A model generated the notes under the pieces. The model searched no databases. It saw only the letters and a list, made by a program, of their open reading frames with translations, and had not been told where the DNA came from. A program made the translations under genes and the position numbers. A stretch of 64,000 nt of DNA from Fusarium oxysporum f. sp. lycopersici 4287 (lineage: Eukaryota > Ascomycota > Sordariomycetes > Hypocreales > Nectriaceae): positions 4,081,482 to 4,145,481 of the forward strand of contig NC_030990.1 in NCBI RefSeq assembly GCF_000149955.1, in the 5' to 3' direction. Every line of letters begins with the position of its first letter. Position 1 is the first letter of the stretch. Shown here in pieces: positions 35,428 to 46,672 of the stretch.

Positions 35428-35853
35428 ATGATCTGCAATACTTGTCGCCGCGCAGCAATGCGCTCTGCTCGTCTGCCTCTGCGCACACTTGTCCGCGCTC
35501 CTACAACCATCACCCGCATTACAACACAAATACCTACATCAACGCCCCGAAGACTTCTCTCGACTTCTACCACTCGGTTCTCCGCTGCCGTTGAGGAAGA
35601 GCCCGATCTGCCTTCCATGAGCCCCGCCGAGTCTGCCATCGCCGAGATACTCTCCGAGAAGCTTCAACCCACTGAACTACTTGTCCAAGATGTTTCGGGT
35701 GGTTGTGGAAGCATGTACGCCATCGATATCACATCCCCTGCTTTCAAGGGTCAGACAATCCTTAAGCAGCAGCGTATGGTGAATGCTGCTCTCGGCGATC
35801 TTGTCAAGGGCTGGCACGGCGTTCAGATCAGGACCAAGGTCCCTTCTGCTTAA
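35428..35853 (+). CDS. BOL3: Mitochondrial BolA-like protein
   Basis: Single-exon protein of 141 aa. The start at 35428 (context CACAATGATC) opens an arginine-rich, acid-free presequence (CRRAAMRSARLPLRTLVRAP ... RRLLSTSTTRFSA), typical of mitochondrial import. The BolA domain follows: SPAESAIAEILSEKLQPTEL, then QDVSGGCGSMYAIDITSPAFKGQ, then QQRMVNAALGDLV and WHGVQIRT. The cysteine in GGCGS and the VN..L helix are family hallmarks; the C-terminal His is in KGWHG. BolA3-type proteins work with monothiol glutaredoxin and Nfu in late steps of mitochondrial iron-sulphur cluster delivery, for example to lipoate synthase and complex II. The start of the cysteine-rich bZIP lies about 0.5 kb upstream on the other strand; no functional link is evident. 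Confidence 0.92.
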   Translation: MICNTCRRAAMRSARLPLRTLVRAPTTITRITTQIPTSTPRRLLSTSTTRFSAAVEEEPDLPSMSPAESAIAEILSEKLQPTELLVQDVSGGCGSMYAIDITSPAFKGQTILKQQRMVNAALGDLVKGWHGVQIRTKVPSA

Positions 35854-36614
35854 GCGCAGTTAGGGTATACAACGGCGAAAACTGGTGGAGGTACGGGATG
35901 GGACGATTGTACGACTATTGAGATTGCTAGAGTTCGGGACGACACGAATGGGAAGATATACCGGTTCTATAATCGCGTAAGATTTAGATCATGTTGCGGC
36001 TCAGCAGCGAATGGATCAATTGAGCCTTTAAATCGACAGGCTGCTGTATAATAGAGAAACAGAGGAACAATGCATGGGAATCACGGCCGAAATCTCAGCT
36101 ATGGGGCAAAGCATAAAAATATCATTCATCGTCAAAACACATACCTGTCAGATGCAGCCGTTCGGTGGTAACTTCAGTTCTGTATTTGTGTCACATGCAT
36201 TGTCCGATTTCACTCCGACTGAAGGTGCCGGACACAGCCTCGAGGGATGAGTGCGTTTGTGACTCAGGCCGAGGGATCTGCCATACCTGCAAAAATTTTC
36301 TAGATGGCGAGCCAATTCACTATCGAAAGATTCTGTGACTCCTCGGGGCTATCGTTGAGTCCAGTGGACGTAGTTTGTCGCTTTGTTCAGTGGCTGAGGC
36401 TTGAGAAGCACTCACTCCAAGTGAAGCTGGACGTTTTGAAACAGCACAGATCAGAACTACCACAAAGATAAGGTGAATGGGTATATTATAACTTTTCATA
36501 GTCTCGTCTAATGCGCCATCAGTCGAGATAATAAGACTCGACGCCCATCATTCCATGCCCCTCTTTAAATTCCTGTCCCATTTCTTTTGCAAATTCTTGT
36601 TTAGACTCGTAGCT
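35854..36614. other. Convergent intergenic region, BOL3 / ArgRS
   Basis: The 761 bp between two facing stop codons contain no frame with family motifs and no visible RNA gene. Confidence 0.55.
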
Positions 36615-36621
36615 TACATTC
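36615..36621 (-). other. Seven-base terminal exon of the ArgRS gene
   Basis: The last exon reads A ATG TAA: one base completing Arg, then Met and stop. It follows a 48-bp intron (36622-36669) with donor GTATGT and acceptor TACAG. The result, PVERM, agrees with the conserved C-terminus of eukaryotic ArgRS, where the final methionine is common. Reading through the donor would instead add YVPRRCLL. Confidence 0.8.
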
Positions 36622-38863
36622 TGTACATCATTAGAAATTACTCATAACAGGCATCTTCGGGGAACATACCGCTCAACAGGTGTAAGACCAAGCAGACTCA
36701 TGCCATTGTGGAGGACAATTCGGGCAGCATCGTACAGAGCCATACGAGCTTTCTGGAGCTCAGGCTCGCTGCCGACAATTCGGAGGTGATCGTAGCTGGA
36801 GCTGAGAACGTGTGTCATCTTGAACAGGTATGTCAAGATGGTGGTGGGCTCAAGGGTCTTGAGAGTGTTCTGGACGACGTCGGGCCACTGGCTAAGAAGT
36901 CGGACGAGATCCGTAGCGTGCTTCTCAGTCAAAAGATCGTAGTTGGCAGTGGCCAGCTCATCATCGGAGAGGCCAACTCGTCGGCGGATAGAGCACAGAC
37001 GAGCATGAGCATACTGGAGGTAAGGACCAGTATCACCCTCGAAAGAGGTCATGACGTCCATGTCGAACTTGTAGTTGTTGATTCTAGTTTTGTTAGTAAC
37101 AGATATTCCAATGAGTTCAGGATACATACCGCTTTCCAGACATGTCCTGGACCATAACACTGCTGATACCAAGGATATCGGCAACAGCCTCAGGGTTCTC
37201 GACCTGAGAGTACTTGGTCTCATTCTTCTTCATGACCTCGTGCATCTTGTCGGCGACATCACGGAGAATATCGTCGAGGAACTTGACAGTACCCTTTCGG
37301 GTGCTCATACCAAGAACCATACCGAAGTTGATGTGCTGACACTTCTTAGCAATATCCTCGTGGCCCATAAGCTCAATGGTCTTGAAGAGCTGCTTCAAGT
37401 GGAGATCTTGTTGAGAAGCAACGACGTAGATCATGTGGTCAAAGTTGTACTTCTCATGTCGGTTGAGAAGCTCGCTGATATCTCGGGTGAGGTACAGAGC
37501 AGTGCCGTCCTTCTTTCGGAGAATGACCTTCTCGAGACTCTTACCAGGCTTGCCAGGGACGTGCTTGGAGAAGTCAATGAGGATAGCGCCGTTAGCGTCC
37601 TCGGTAAGGCCCTTCTCAGAGAGGACCTTGGCGGCCTTCTCCATGTCCTCCTCAGGGACCTGAGACTCTCCTGAGTACTCGTCGTACTCAATGTTGAGTC
37701 GGGCATAGGTCTTCTTGTATCGAGTAATGCTGAGATCTCGGAATCGTCGCCAGAGCTCGACGGCCTCCTTATCACCATCTGTCATTCGTCGGAAGTACTT
37801 TCGGGCTTGCTCGTCCAGGGACTTCTCCTCAAGCGCAGTGATGTCCTCACCAGCAGCCTTCTTAGCCGCAATCTCCTCCTTCTCAGCGGACATATCCTGG
37901 TTGATTCGGACGTAGAGGTTGAAGAGGTGGTTAATAGGATCGGCCTTGAGGGCTTCCTCATCACCCCACTTCTCCCAAGCCAAAGCCAACAGGCCATACT
38001 GCTTACCCCAGTCACCAAGGTAGTTCATTCGGGTAACCTCCCATCCAGCACTCTCGTACAAAGAAGCGAGGAAACCACCAATGATGGTACTTCGGAGATG
38101 ACCAGCGTGGAAAGGCTTGGCAATGTTGGGCGAGGAGAACTCGACAATCATTCGCTTCCTGCCAGAGTTGGGGTCGCTAGGGTCTCGGAGGCCGTTGTAA
38201 GGGTTCTTGCCGTAGTTGTTGGCGCGCTTTCGAATCGTAGGGAGGAGCATGCTGGTAAGCTTGTTGGGCTTGAAGAAGAAGGAGATGAAGGGACCAGCAG
38301 CGGTAGGCTTCTCAATAAGAGGAGACTCAGGGAACTGGATTATGTTAGCTATAATTCAGCAATTACTCTTTTATGCGACTCACCTGAGCAACCCATTCCT
38401 CAGCAAGCTCTTGAGGCTTCTTGCCCTTCACTCGGAGAGCAGGAACAGCAAGAATAGCATCGCCCTTGTCGAGAGTCTGAGTCCACTGGATGGCGGGGTA
38501 GATAATCTTAGGATCAACACCAGTAATAGGCGCCAAAAGACTTGTGATGTGTGAACGGTAGATGTCGACGGGGTTGGTATCAGGGTGACAGCCAGGGAAA
38601 GACTCGATGTTGTCGAGACCGAGCTGCTGGAGCTGGTCGGCGAGAGCGTTGGCGTCTGTCGCCATGGTGCGTATATGTTTGATGGAGGAGGGGTACTTGT
38701 AGTCGCGATGCAATATCTGTTGTCGCGGGGACTGACGAGTCGAGAGTAGAGAAGTGGTACGAGTCTGGACAAAAGCTTGTCGCAATGGCAAAGAGGATGT
38801 TACAAGATAACAAGAAGTAGAAGAAGAGGAAATGGTGGAGGAAGTGAAGCGCCGCGCGAGCAT
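36615..38863 (-). CDS. Arginyl-tRNA synthetase, two possible starts
   Basis: Class I synthetase that charges tRNA-Arg. Exons are 38384-38863, 37130-38334, 36670-37083 and 36615-36621; introns are 46-49 bp with clean borders. From the first ATG (38863) the protein is 701 aa and opens with an arginine- and serine-rich leader (MLARRFTSSTISSSSTS ... LRQAFVQTRTTSLLSTRQS) suited to mitochondrial import. A second in-frame ATG at 38665, in the strong context ACCATGG, gives a 635-aa form. The HIGH-like motif is KPFHAGHLRST, preceded by IVEFSSPNIA; MNYLGDWGKQYGLLALAW follows. The second exon ends at MSGKR and the third continues INNYKFDMDVMTSFEGDTGP, then the DALR-type anticodon domain (LCSIRRRVG, THVLSSSYDHLRIVG). 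The end is PVERM, with the last codon on a 7-bp exon. The family in S. cerevisiae uses separate cytosolic and mitochondrial genes. Confidence 0.96.
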
Positions 38864-39404
38864 CAATGGCGATTCCGAGCGAGTGAGTGTGAGTCAAGTG
38901 GGCTCAAGGGTTAACAAAAAAATGGCTTTTGACTCTTTCACTTCTTTCCTGCGAGTCATCATTCGCCGGGGACGGATGCAGAGCTTGAAATCGCGGGGCA
39001 CGGTTGCCCTGAAATTCCGCTCCGATTTTACCCCTCCATCCATGTCAGGCCATGATAAGATATGATTCCAACTTCATGCGACTTTCATATTGAGTCACAG
39101 ACAAAACAAACACTCATGGATCTCAGCACTTCAGTATTCATTGAGGGATTTTCTAAGATCAATTTGTATTGAAGATTGAACAGACTAAAACGCTATTGCT
39201 GACCACTTAAAACACCCAGTGATATTTGCCGAACCTTTTCACACTTAACATGAAGTAACCCCTCCAAGGTCCTTCAGAGCAAACCAACCCAAATTAATAA
39301 AGAACCGAAACTAGACATAGCTTATTTTGATGCGCCGTAGTTGTGAGACAACTCCCTCGAGAAGTCTATACAACATGCATTAGAGGGGTATAACAAGGAA
39401 AGAT
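38864..39404. other. Intergenic region, ArgRS promoter and channel 3' end
   Basis: These 541 bp lie between the ArgRS start and the stop of the bestrophin gene, both on the minus strand. I see no gene. Confidence 0.55.
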
Positions 39405-40937
39405 CTAGACGTTGTGGTCGCCAGGGTTCATCTTCATGTCGTTGGTGCCAAACTTGCCACCGTTCAACTTCTTGCGGGCAATCTCCTTGCGCCACTCAAA
39501 CATGGTATTGGGCTTGTCCCTGATGGTTTGGCGAAGCTTCTCGTCACTTCGCTTCATCCATGCGTTGGAAGAAGCAGTGCTGACGGGGTAGAGAGGCATG
39601 CTATTGTGGCTGAGAAGGAATGAATCCGGCTCGCGCTTATCATGAGACGCAATAATATCCATATCAGCCGCAATCTGATCGCAGTAGATCTCAAGGGGAA
39701 GATCGTTGACATCATGTCCAAAGGGGTTCTCAATTTCCTGGCCGATAAATAGAAGTCCGAAAATGATATAAGCGGCGACAATAGAAGCAGGAATCGTAAT
39801 ATACTGGAGCTTATCGACAAGCTGAAAGGGGAGGACAAAGACATAGACGAAGGTGATCTGGCTGATAGCAATGGTGTAAGCAATGGGAAGAGGAGTGTTG
39901 AGAACACGGTCACAGCCAGTCATGCAGTCGTTCATCATGGTGAGATGATTGTAAGCAAGAGTCTGCTGCATTGGGACAGGGAGTTGGTCCTGAGCGACCA
40001 TTCGATCGATGGTGATGGCGAGATGGTTGAGAATCTCGAGAGGGAGGTTGCCAAGAGGCTTGTCGGTCTTCTTAAGAGCCTTACGGGGGTTGCTCTGAGC
40101 AAACGACACACCAAGGTACTCTCCAACGGACTTGAACATGTTCTTCTTCTTGATAGAAGGACCGTCAGGATCAGCGGCAGTGGCATCCTTGGCAAAGGTG
40201 TTAAGATGGCCGATGAGATGCTCCAGATCGGGGTAGGCACTGTAGGGCTCGAATCGAAGGGCATGCTTGAGAGAAACTGAGAAAGCAACAATAAGGTTCA
40301 TCGCGCCAATCTTCTTGAGGATAGTCTCGCGGGGGTCTTGGTCTGGGACATCCTTGGCGTGAATCCAGAAGACACGGCCCAGTGTCTGAGAAGCCATGGT
40401 AAGCATACCCCAGTATCGGCGACCTTCTGCGTAACGCTCGTACGCAGTCGAGGATCGGAACGAAAGACTAAGACCGACGACGAAACCCAGAATGGTGAGC
40501 AGAACCGAGTCAACAGAAATGTCGTAGACCAGCTTGTAGATGAGTGTAATGGCAGTCGACCAGGCTCCAATAGCGACCAGAGGGATGATCAACTTTGGCA
40601 TGATGGAGCCGTGCATCTGCATGACGAGAGGCCATTTTGAGTGCTTCTGAATATCACGAGGACCAGTGAAGTAGTCATCAATGTCGAGAGAGGTCTGCTT
40701 GCGGAAAAGAGCTGGGTTGACGCCTACAGCGGGAGAAGGGGGAGAGCGAACATTGTCGAGGGGGATTTCGAGACTGTGCAGGCGCTTTTGATCGGAAGTA
40801 TCGAGGCTTTGAAGGCGCGTAGGGTCATTTTTTGGGGATTGAGGCTTCTCCTGGGCTTCAGTGTTGGTGTCAATTGTTGGTCGGTTGACGGCCGTGGTGG
40901 CTGTATGACCAGAAGTGGCGGAATAGCTATCACCCAT
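39405..40937 (-). CDS. Bestrophin/UPF0187-type anion channel
   Basis: Single-exon membrane protein of 510 aa. I start at the ATG 40937 (MGDSYSATSGHTATT); the frame stays open to a TTG at 41081, but no ATG lies between. A polar N-terminal tail of about 110 residues precedes the channel domain, which opens YFTGPRDIQKHSKWPLVMQM. Helices follow in IIPLVAIGAWSTAITLIYKL and VLLTILGFVVGLSLSFRSST. The diagnostic bestrophin motif is SSTAYERYAEGRRYWGML. Further helices are PIAYTIAISQITFVYVFVLP and ITIPASIVAAYIIFGLLFIG. The end has EIENPFGHDVNDLPLEIYCD, equivalent to the calcium-clasp/neck region of the family, then a soluble tail. Bestrophins are pentameric chloride or bicarbonate channels; the location of fungal members is not established. 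Confidence 0.93.
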   Translation of the reverse strand: MGDSYSATSGHTATTAVNRPTIDTNTEAQEKPQSPKNDPTRLQSLDTSDQKRLHSLEIPLDNVRSPPSPAVGVNPALFRKQTSLDIDDYFTGPRDIQKHSKWPLVMQMHGSIMPKLIIPLVAIGAWSTAITLIYKLVYDISVDSVLLTILGFVVGLSLSFRSSTAYERYAEGRRYWGMLTMASQTLGRVFWIHAKDVPDQDPRETILKKIGAMNLIVAFSVSLKHALRFEPYSAYPDLEHLIGHLNTFAKDATAADPDGPSIKKKNMFKSVGEYLGVSFAQSNPRKALKKTDKPLGNLPLEILNHLAITIDRMVAQDQLPVPMQQTLAYNHLTMMNDCMTGCDRVLNTPLPIAYTIAISQITFVYVFVLPFQLVDKLQYITIPASIVAAYIIFGLLFIGQEIENPFGHDVNDLPLEIYCDQIAADMDIIASHDKREPDSFLLSHNSMPLYPVSTASSNAWMKRSDEKLRQTIRDKPNTMFEWRKEIARKKLNGGKFGTNDMKMNPGDHNV

Positions 40938-43900
40938 GATGCCAATTACCGCGTTCGATGTCGATGTATTGAAGAGATGAGAGATGCTATCCTGCCAGCA
41001 GGCGTGCAAGGGTGAAGGAAAATGCAGGTCGATGAGAAAGATGAGAGGAAATAGAGAGAGGATGCTCAAAGGAAAAGCCAAGAGCAGTAGGAGTCAGTTG
41101 ATCACGAACGAGAGTGAGAATAGGAAGAGACCAGACGAAGGAGATGCACGCACGGGGGAGGGGCTTGTATTAATGAATCACGAAAGAGGAAAGAAAGAAA
41201 GTGGACAGGATGGACGGGACGCTCCTGGCCTGATATGGGGATTGAAGCTCATCCATCTCCATCGGGAGAGCATCCCATTCCCAGGAGGACGACAGCAAAC
41301 AACCTAGGAGCTAATGGCTAAGGCTAAGTGGAGGTGGTCTCAATGCCGCCACCACTCAGGAACGCTTGCAAGCCAGGGTCCCAGAGAGAAGCCCCCTGTA
41401 AGGTCCTGGCGTTTCGTTCCCCTATTGGCTCATGGCCACCACACCGGCGCCGCCGCTTCTAAATTGTGTGGTCTCAGCGGCAGGGCCCGCCTGGGCAAAA
41501 GCACTAAAAGAGCCCTCCATGTGTAAGTCGTTTCTAGTGGAGAGAATTTTTTCATACTGTGCTGTTGTCGTACCCGGACTCCAGTTATGACGGTCTCCCT
41601 GGGAGCAGGAGCAGTCAGCGCTACCTGGCCGAGGCCTTCAACGCACGACTAGAACTTTGAAACGCAGCTCGCCCCCTCTAATGCACGCTACCCTCCGTTG
41701 GTTTTTTCTCTTCCTCTTGTGGGCGGCAAAAGACAGAATAAACAAGTTGAAGCAAAACATTTTCCATGAGTGAATAAGATTCGTCATAAAGCCTCACTTG
41801 CTTGTTGTGATCATCAGAAACAGCAACCTCCTTGCTCTCTGTTTGGAGAAACTCAAACGCCATGTCTAATTCTGAGACAGCAGAGATGCAAGTGTGTGAC
41901 ACACTGCACAAGTCACGATGCATTATGTAACGGGCAACACAAGAGACGATCTAAAGTTCTAGGGGATGGCGAGACACTGATCGATCATGATGAACGGGAT
42001 GGCATGCGAGTTTCAGGGGGCCGAAACCTAATTGGAGCCCTGACACCTTATTCGCACTTCCGTACGGAGGTATGTCCAACAAAAACCGTCCACTGAACCG
42101 CGCTGTCTGTCGACGTCTCTATTCCCGCGTTTAGTTGAATCAGGGGGCGCCTAAAAGCCAAGTCAGGACATTCAAGGAATATGTCAGTGTAATGACTCTC
42201 GCCTCGTCCTCAATTGGTCGTTATTACAAAAGGAGGTCCGTGACGTGGTCAAGCTTCCATTATGAGTAACAAAGCCTTACTCCCTTGCCCAAACAAATGG
42301 GGCATCTGTGAGCGAGAAGAAAAAATAGGCTGCACAGCCCCCATCGGACGTCAAAGAACAGCTGGATCCAATGAGCAACCTTCGACAAGAGACATTCACG
42401 GTCTTCTGTTGTTCTCCTTTCTCGGACTAGGGAGACCGTGGTAGAATTAGGCTCGTAACTAAACTTCTGCTGGCTCCGCTGAATCGTCTAATTTTATACG
42501 AGATTCGTCACCTCATTGGTCTTGAATCTTCAACTGTTGCCGCATATCCTTTGTCTCCCTTTCATCGAAGAGCAGAGACTTCTTTACTGCCAGCACATAA
42601 TCACTCATAATTCTGATCATATGGCAATCATTTCTTTGTTTGATCAACTCTCGCTTCACTCTTTCGACAACCTTCACACACAGTATCCCTCACAGTCCAG
42701 CACAGCCCTCGAATCCTTGCGGAGCAATTTCTTGGAAAATCTCCAGTCTCCACTGCGGGATACGCGTTGCGCTAGAATACCAAGCTTTTTCTCTGATCTT
42801 GTTCTGGCGAGTCCGTCTGTTGATCAATATTGTAGCTTATTCTCAGTCTCCCCAGAAGCCAAGTCCCTCTTCCGTAACTTGGCTTTTTGGTATTTCGCTT
42901 CGATGCAAGTAAGATTGTTCGCCTATTCATGTCCACAGGTATCTGCACCTAATCCTTGGCTGCAGTGCACAAGAAAAGCCTCTTCCGCGTGACTGTTCCT
43001 TTTGAGTTATAACTTTCGAGTTCATTGCCACTGCAGGTCGCCTTTCTGCAGCCATTGATATGCGGATGCATGGCTGTTCACCTCATCAAGTGAATCCGAT
43101 GTGAGGCGACGTCGAAAAAGGGAACAGACAGGACCCATGTTTTAGCCCCCGTGTTGTCAAGCAAGGATCGTGACATGGGCAGCGATTCAGTAGGGTTCAT
43201 GCCTCATCAACATGCGGTCAGCAACGAGCTGAAGTGCCACTAATAGTTGAAGCCTGCCGTGATTCATATCAAGTATAATGCACGCTCCGTATTTTCCGCG
43301 AAGGATCACCTAGAAAATATGGGCAAATTAGGATTATTGTTCACTTTAACCCAAGACACAAATTATTTTCATATTTGGACAACTGCATCCTGGGATGGGT
43401 CATAGCCAGGGCTTTCATTCGATACACGAATCCTGAATACCTTGGCGATATTCATCTCGCGAAAAAGGAGACCATCGCGAACTCGGACTTTCTTGGGCCC
43501 CGTAACCGTGTTTTGTCGCCTGCAATTGAGTTCCATGAGAAAAAAGAATGTTTCCAAAACTCACCTGAAGTTCCCTTCTGTGCTACAAAGTTTCTTCCCC
43601 AGATCCGATACTTTTCACCCTCGTTTGAGTTACCTGACTAAAAACATGAGACTGGTGTTGTCGTTTCATCGTCAGCCTCAAACCCTTCCCTTCCACGTTA
43701 GGGCAAATTAGTCTGGCAATGGCGGGGAGAATTACATGGATCTCGGATTGGTCGACGGTACGGCTTCGTAATAAGCACTAGCTGAGACAGGATGAGTTTG
43801 CAGGAGATTGGACTTTTTAGGAGGCTGCGAATCGGCAAAGCCCCGGGATACGATGATATTTTCCTCATTTACGAAATATTGATGAATTGCTGCACATGTA

Positions 43901-45589
43901 GCCGAGGCCTGAGAGACGTGGAGATGAACCAGGCACTATCCTCTAAGCCTCGATTTGGTCACTTCGGCTGCGTAAAGATGCATTGAGCTTGAAGGATTCA
44001 GACTGGGTTGCTCGTACCAAGACGAGGACTTTTCCATTGTCAATGCTAACGGCATCCGTACTTCATAGATACACTCTGGGCACCCAATTATACTTGTTCG
44101 TCTATTTTCGTCTATATTTATCGGTATAGCATTTTCGTTCAGCTGCGAAAATCTGTACTGACCACTCCAAGACGCCAGGCAGGCGGATGAAGCCACAGGA
44201 TAGGGTATCCTAAGGCCATGGCTGTTGCTCGCTTCAGGTGATCATTCTCTGTGGATTTCGTAGGATCAGATGGGGGCGGAATCAGTGTCTGTAAGTGTCA
44301 ATCAAGAGCCCTGAGGACCCGAGCTCAAGGGCATGAGTACTCGAAGCTGGCAACTAGCTAGGGCCGCAGGAACGGAATCCATCTGAAGGAGTTGTTGCCC
44401 GATATGCAGCTGATTTGAGTAGTTGCATGCGCTTTGGGGGCCATTACGTTGCCAACTTAACCTATAAACTTCCTCAGCGCAGAGATGATGGGTATCTAGG
44501 ATAAGGACTTTGGACTTCAATACTCAGTCTAAGATACTCGTATCATAAGCCTTCGTCTCTGACAAGCTCGATGGGCAACCTTCCCATCAGACGGGCTTGT
44601 GCGTCGTGATTCATTGTGTCACTACGTATCAGCGGGTTTTCTGCCTCGCGTGCTGAGATATGCGAGCGACCTTGTTGGTGGTTTAACTCTGTTGCGACCA
44701 TCCTGGGTGCGCTTATACTCTTCTCGACGCATAGTTCAGCAGAGGAGTTTCTGAGCCCACGGCCTGAGGTCCTGTTTGAGGTTGCGAGATCGCCGAGCTC
44801 TCTGCACACCAGAAGTTGGTGATCACGACCGTAGGGCTGAGTGGCAGCTCAAGCAGAAAACACGGGGATTCTGACTGAATAAATCAACTTGCAGCAGTTG
44901 TAAGGGTACGCCTTCGTGTTTATACTGTGGGCGCTCCAAGACTCGTTAATCCGGACTATCAAACATGCGCGAAGTTTCCTATGGCTCAAAGCAGCAGTCG
45001 CCGAAGCCTATCATATTGAGGCATTGAGCTTGGTATGGTGGCTTTGAAGCTTCGTGGTGGTCCAATCTGTGAGCGCCTGTGGTGATAAGCTTGATCGGTT
45101 TGATACCCGTCGCACCTGAAAGATTAACTTTGATCTCTGGCCGTTATGAGTGAAATCACTAAATGTGTATCATGATCAACACTCACTTCATTCCAAACCA
45201 CGTCAATGATGCAAATGAGGAAGAACAGTCCCTGATCTCCATTGTTGAAGAAGTCAGTGGCTCACTATACGCACTAACGCAGGGGATCCAATGAAGACGA
45301 TCCACCAGATGCGGCCAAGCCACTGCGGCTTTGAAGGGTCTGGCTCTGACTGCCCCAAATCCATTCCATTCAAGGGCGAGCTCCCCGTCACCCCATCCCA
45401 GTCAAGGGATAATCCTCAATACCCCCTAAGAACAAAGTGCCTGACCACCAAACCTCGAGTATCGTCAACCCTTGCTTCAAACTCCGACCCTTTCGACTCT
45501 CATTTATCCCCCGTCGCAGTTCAAAACACTCATTGCCTTTTCGAATTCTACCTTTTCCGTGCGCCCATCTCGACCGCCATTGTTTCATC
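40938..45589. other. Gene-poor 4.7-kb tract
   Basis: The bestrophin promoter (about 40940-41230) is purine-rich on the plus strand, which means CT-rich in the transcribed direction. Beyond it only short frames occur, of which one (42621-42992) has an ATG and a fungal-looking composition. The last 300 bp, rich in C and T, are the leader of the DUF3431 gene. No repeat with clear ends, tRNA or transposase was found. Confidence 0.5.
42621..42992 (+). CDS. Doubtful small ORF
   Basis: An ATG-started frame of 123 codons encodes MAIISLFDQLSLHSFDNLHT, then a phenylalanine- and serine-rich peptide ending CTRKASSA. No signal peptide and no family motif are visible. Neighbouring sequence is non-coding on both sides. 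A GTAAGA and a CAG 30 bp apart inside it are too close to be a usual intron. It may be lineage-specific or spurious. Confidence 0.2.
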   Translation: MAIISLFDQLSLHSFDNLHTQYPSQSSTALESLRSNFLENLQSPLRDTRCARIPSFFSDLVLASPSVDQYCSLFSVSPEAKSLFRNLAFWYFASMQVRLFAYSCPQVSAPNPWLQCTRKASSA

Positions 45590-46672
45590 ATGGCTGGTCA
45601 TTGGAGTCCTCGACAGCGTACGAATCGCGCCAACACTGTCGGCGCATTTGTCTTCTTCGTCTTCTTTATCTACTTCTTCCGCGACACTTTTTTACCCTCG
45701 AGTACGCCGGCGCGAAAACATAGAAATGATTACTCTCATATGGCCTTGGGCGACAACGATGTCGAGATGGTGGTCGCCAGTATGAAGCATGAAAATGTTT
45801 CGTGGCTTGATGAATATCTCCCTGAATGGAAGAAGAACATCTACGTGGTCGACGACAACAAGGCCAAGTTGACTGTGCCTTTGAATAAGGGTCGCGAGGC
45901 CATGGTCTTCCTAACGTATGTCTTTTTGTTCCCAATTTTGTAGTCCTGATACTGATATTTCTGCCTGCAGCTACATCATTGATCGATACGACTCCCTGCC
46001 CGGCAACGTCGTCTTCCACCACGCCGAGCGCTTCCAATGGCACAACGATAACCCCGATTACGATGCTCTCCCTCTGCTCCAAAACTTCCGTTTCGATAAC
46101 CTAAAGAAGGTCGGCTATGCCAATTTGCGATGTGTCTGGGTCCTTGGTTGTCCTGCTGAGATTCGACCTGTCAAGGACGAGGCTCCTGCGAAGGAGGGCG
46201 AACCTATTCACGCCCGCCATGTTTACAAGGCCGCTTTCCAGGAGCTATTTCCCAGTCTTGAGATTCCTGAGGAAGTCGGCGTCACTTGCTGCTCGCAATT
46301 TGCTGTTCGCCGTGAGACCATTCACTTGCGTCCTCGCGCAGAGTATGTGCGATTTCGTGAGTGGCTGATTGTGTCTGCCTTGGGAGATGACCTTAGCGGC
46401 AGAGTTCTTGAATACTCATGGCACAGTACGTTCAATGCCCACACAGTTACTCACTGATAAACTAACTTTTCGCAGTCATCTTTGGCAAACCCGCAGTCAA
46501 TTGCCCAAACGCCGCCGATTGTTATTGCCAGAACTATGGCATGTGCGATTTAAAGTGCGAGGCAGATAAGTGTGAAGGCCAATACACACTCCCTCCCTTC
46601 TCAACCCTCCCCAAAGGCTGGCCCCGGCTCGGATGGAAGGGAGAGAACCGTGGATGGAAAGGACAACCATAA
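45590..46672 (+). CDS. DUF3431 type II membrane protein
   Basis: Protein of 325 aa in three exons: 45590-45915, 45971-46425 and 46476-46672. Introns of 55 and 50 bp are canonical (the second has CTAAC). The start at 45590 (TCATCATGGCT) gives a short basic cytosolic end followed by one membrane anchor, VGAFVFFVFFIYFFRDTFLP, so the rest is expected in the secretory lumen. Conserved DUF3431 blocks follow: VEMVVASMKHENVSWLDEYL, then IYVVDDNKAKLTVPLNKGRE, then YIIDRYDSLPGNVVFHHAER. The C-terminal third is cysteine-rich (VTCCSQFAV, then NCPNAADCYCQNYGMCDLKC). The fold suggests a glycosyltransferase-like protein, but the activity is unknown. In some fungi relatives sit in secondary-metabolite clusters; nothing around this gene suggests such a cluster. 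Confidence 0.9.

Noticed and set aside
40938..41081. Upstream extension of the bestrophin frame with a hydrophobic start (FPLSILSLFPLIFLID)
   Set aside because: It looks like a signal peptide, but the first codon is TTG and there is no ATG before 40937. The stretch is the CT-rich promoter read as codons.
43792..43986. Peptide RIGKAPGYDDIFLIYEIL resembling the reverse-transcriptase motif of LINEs (KAPGPDGI)
   Set aside because: Only about ten residues fit. No other RT motif occurs in any frame around it, and no poly-A or target duplication is seen.
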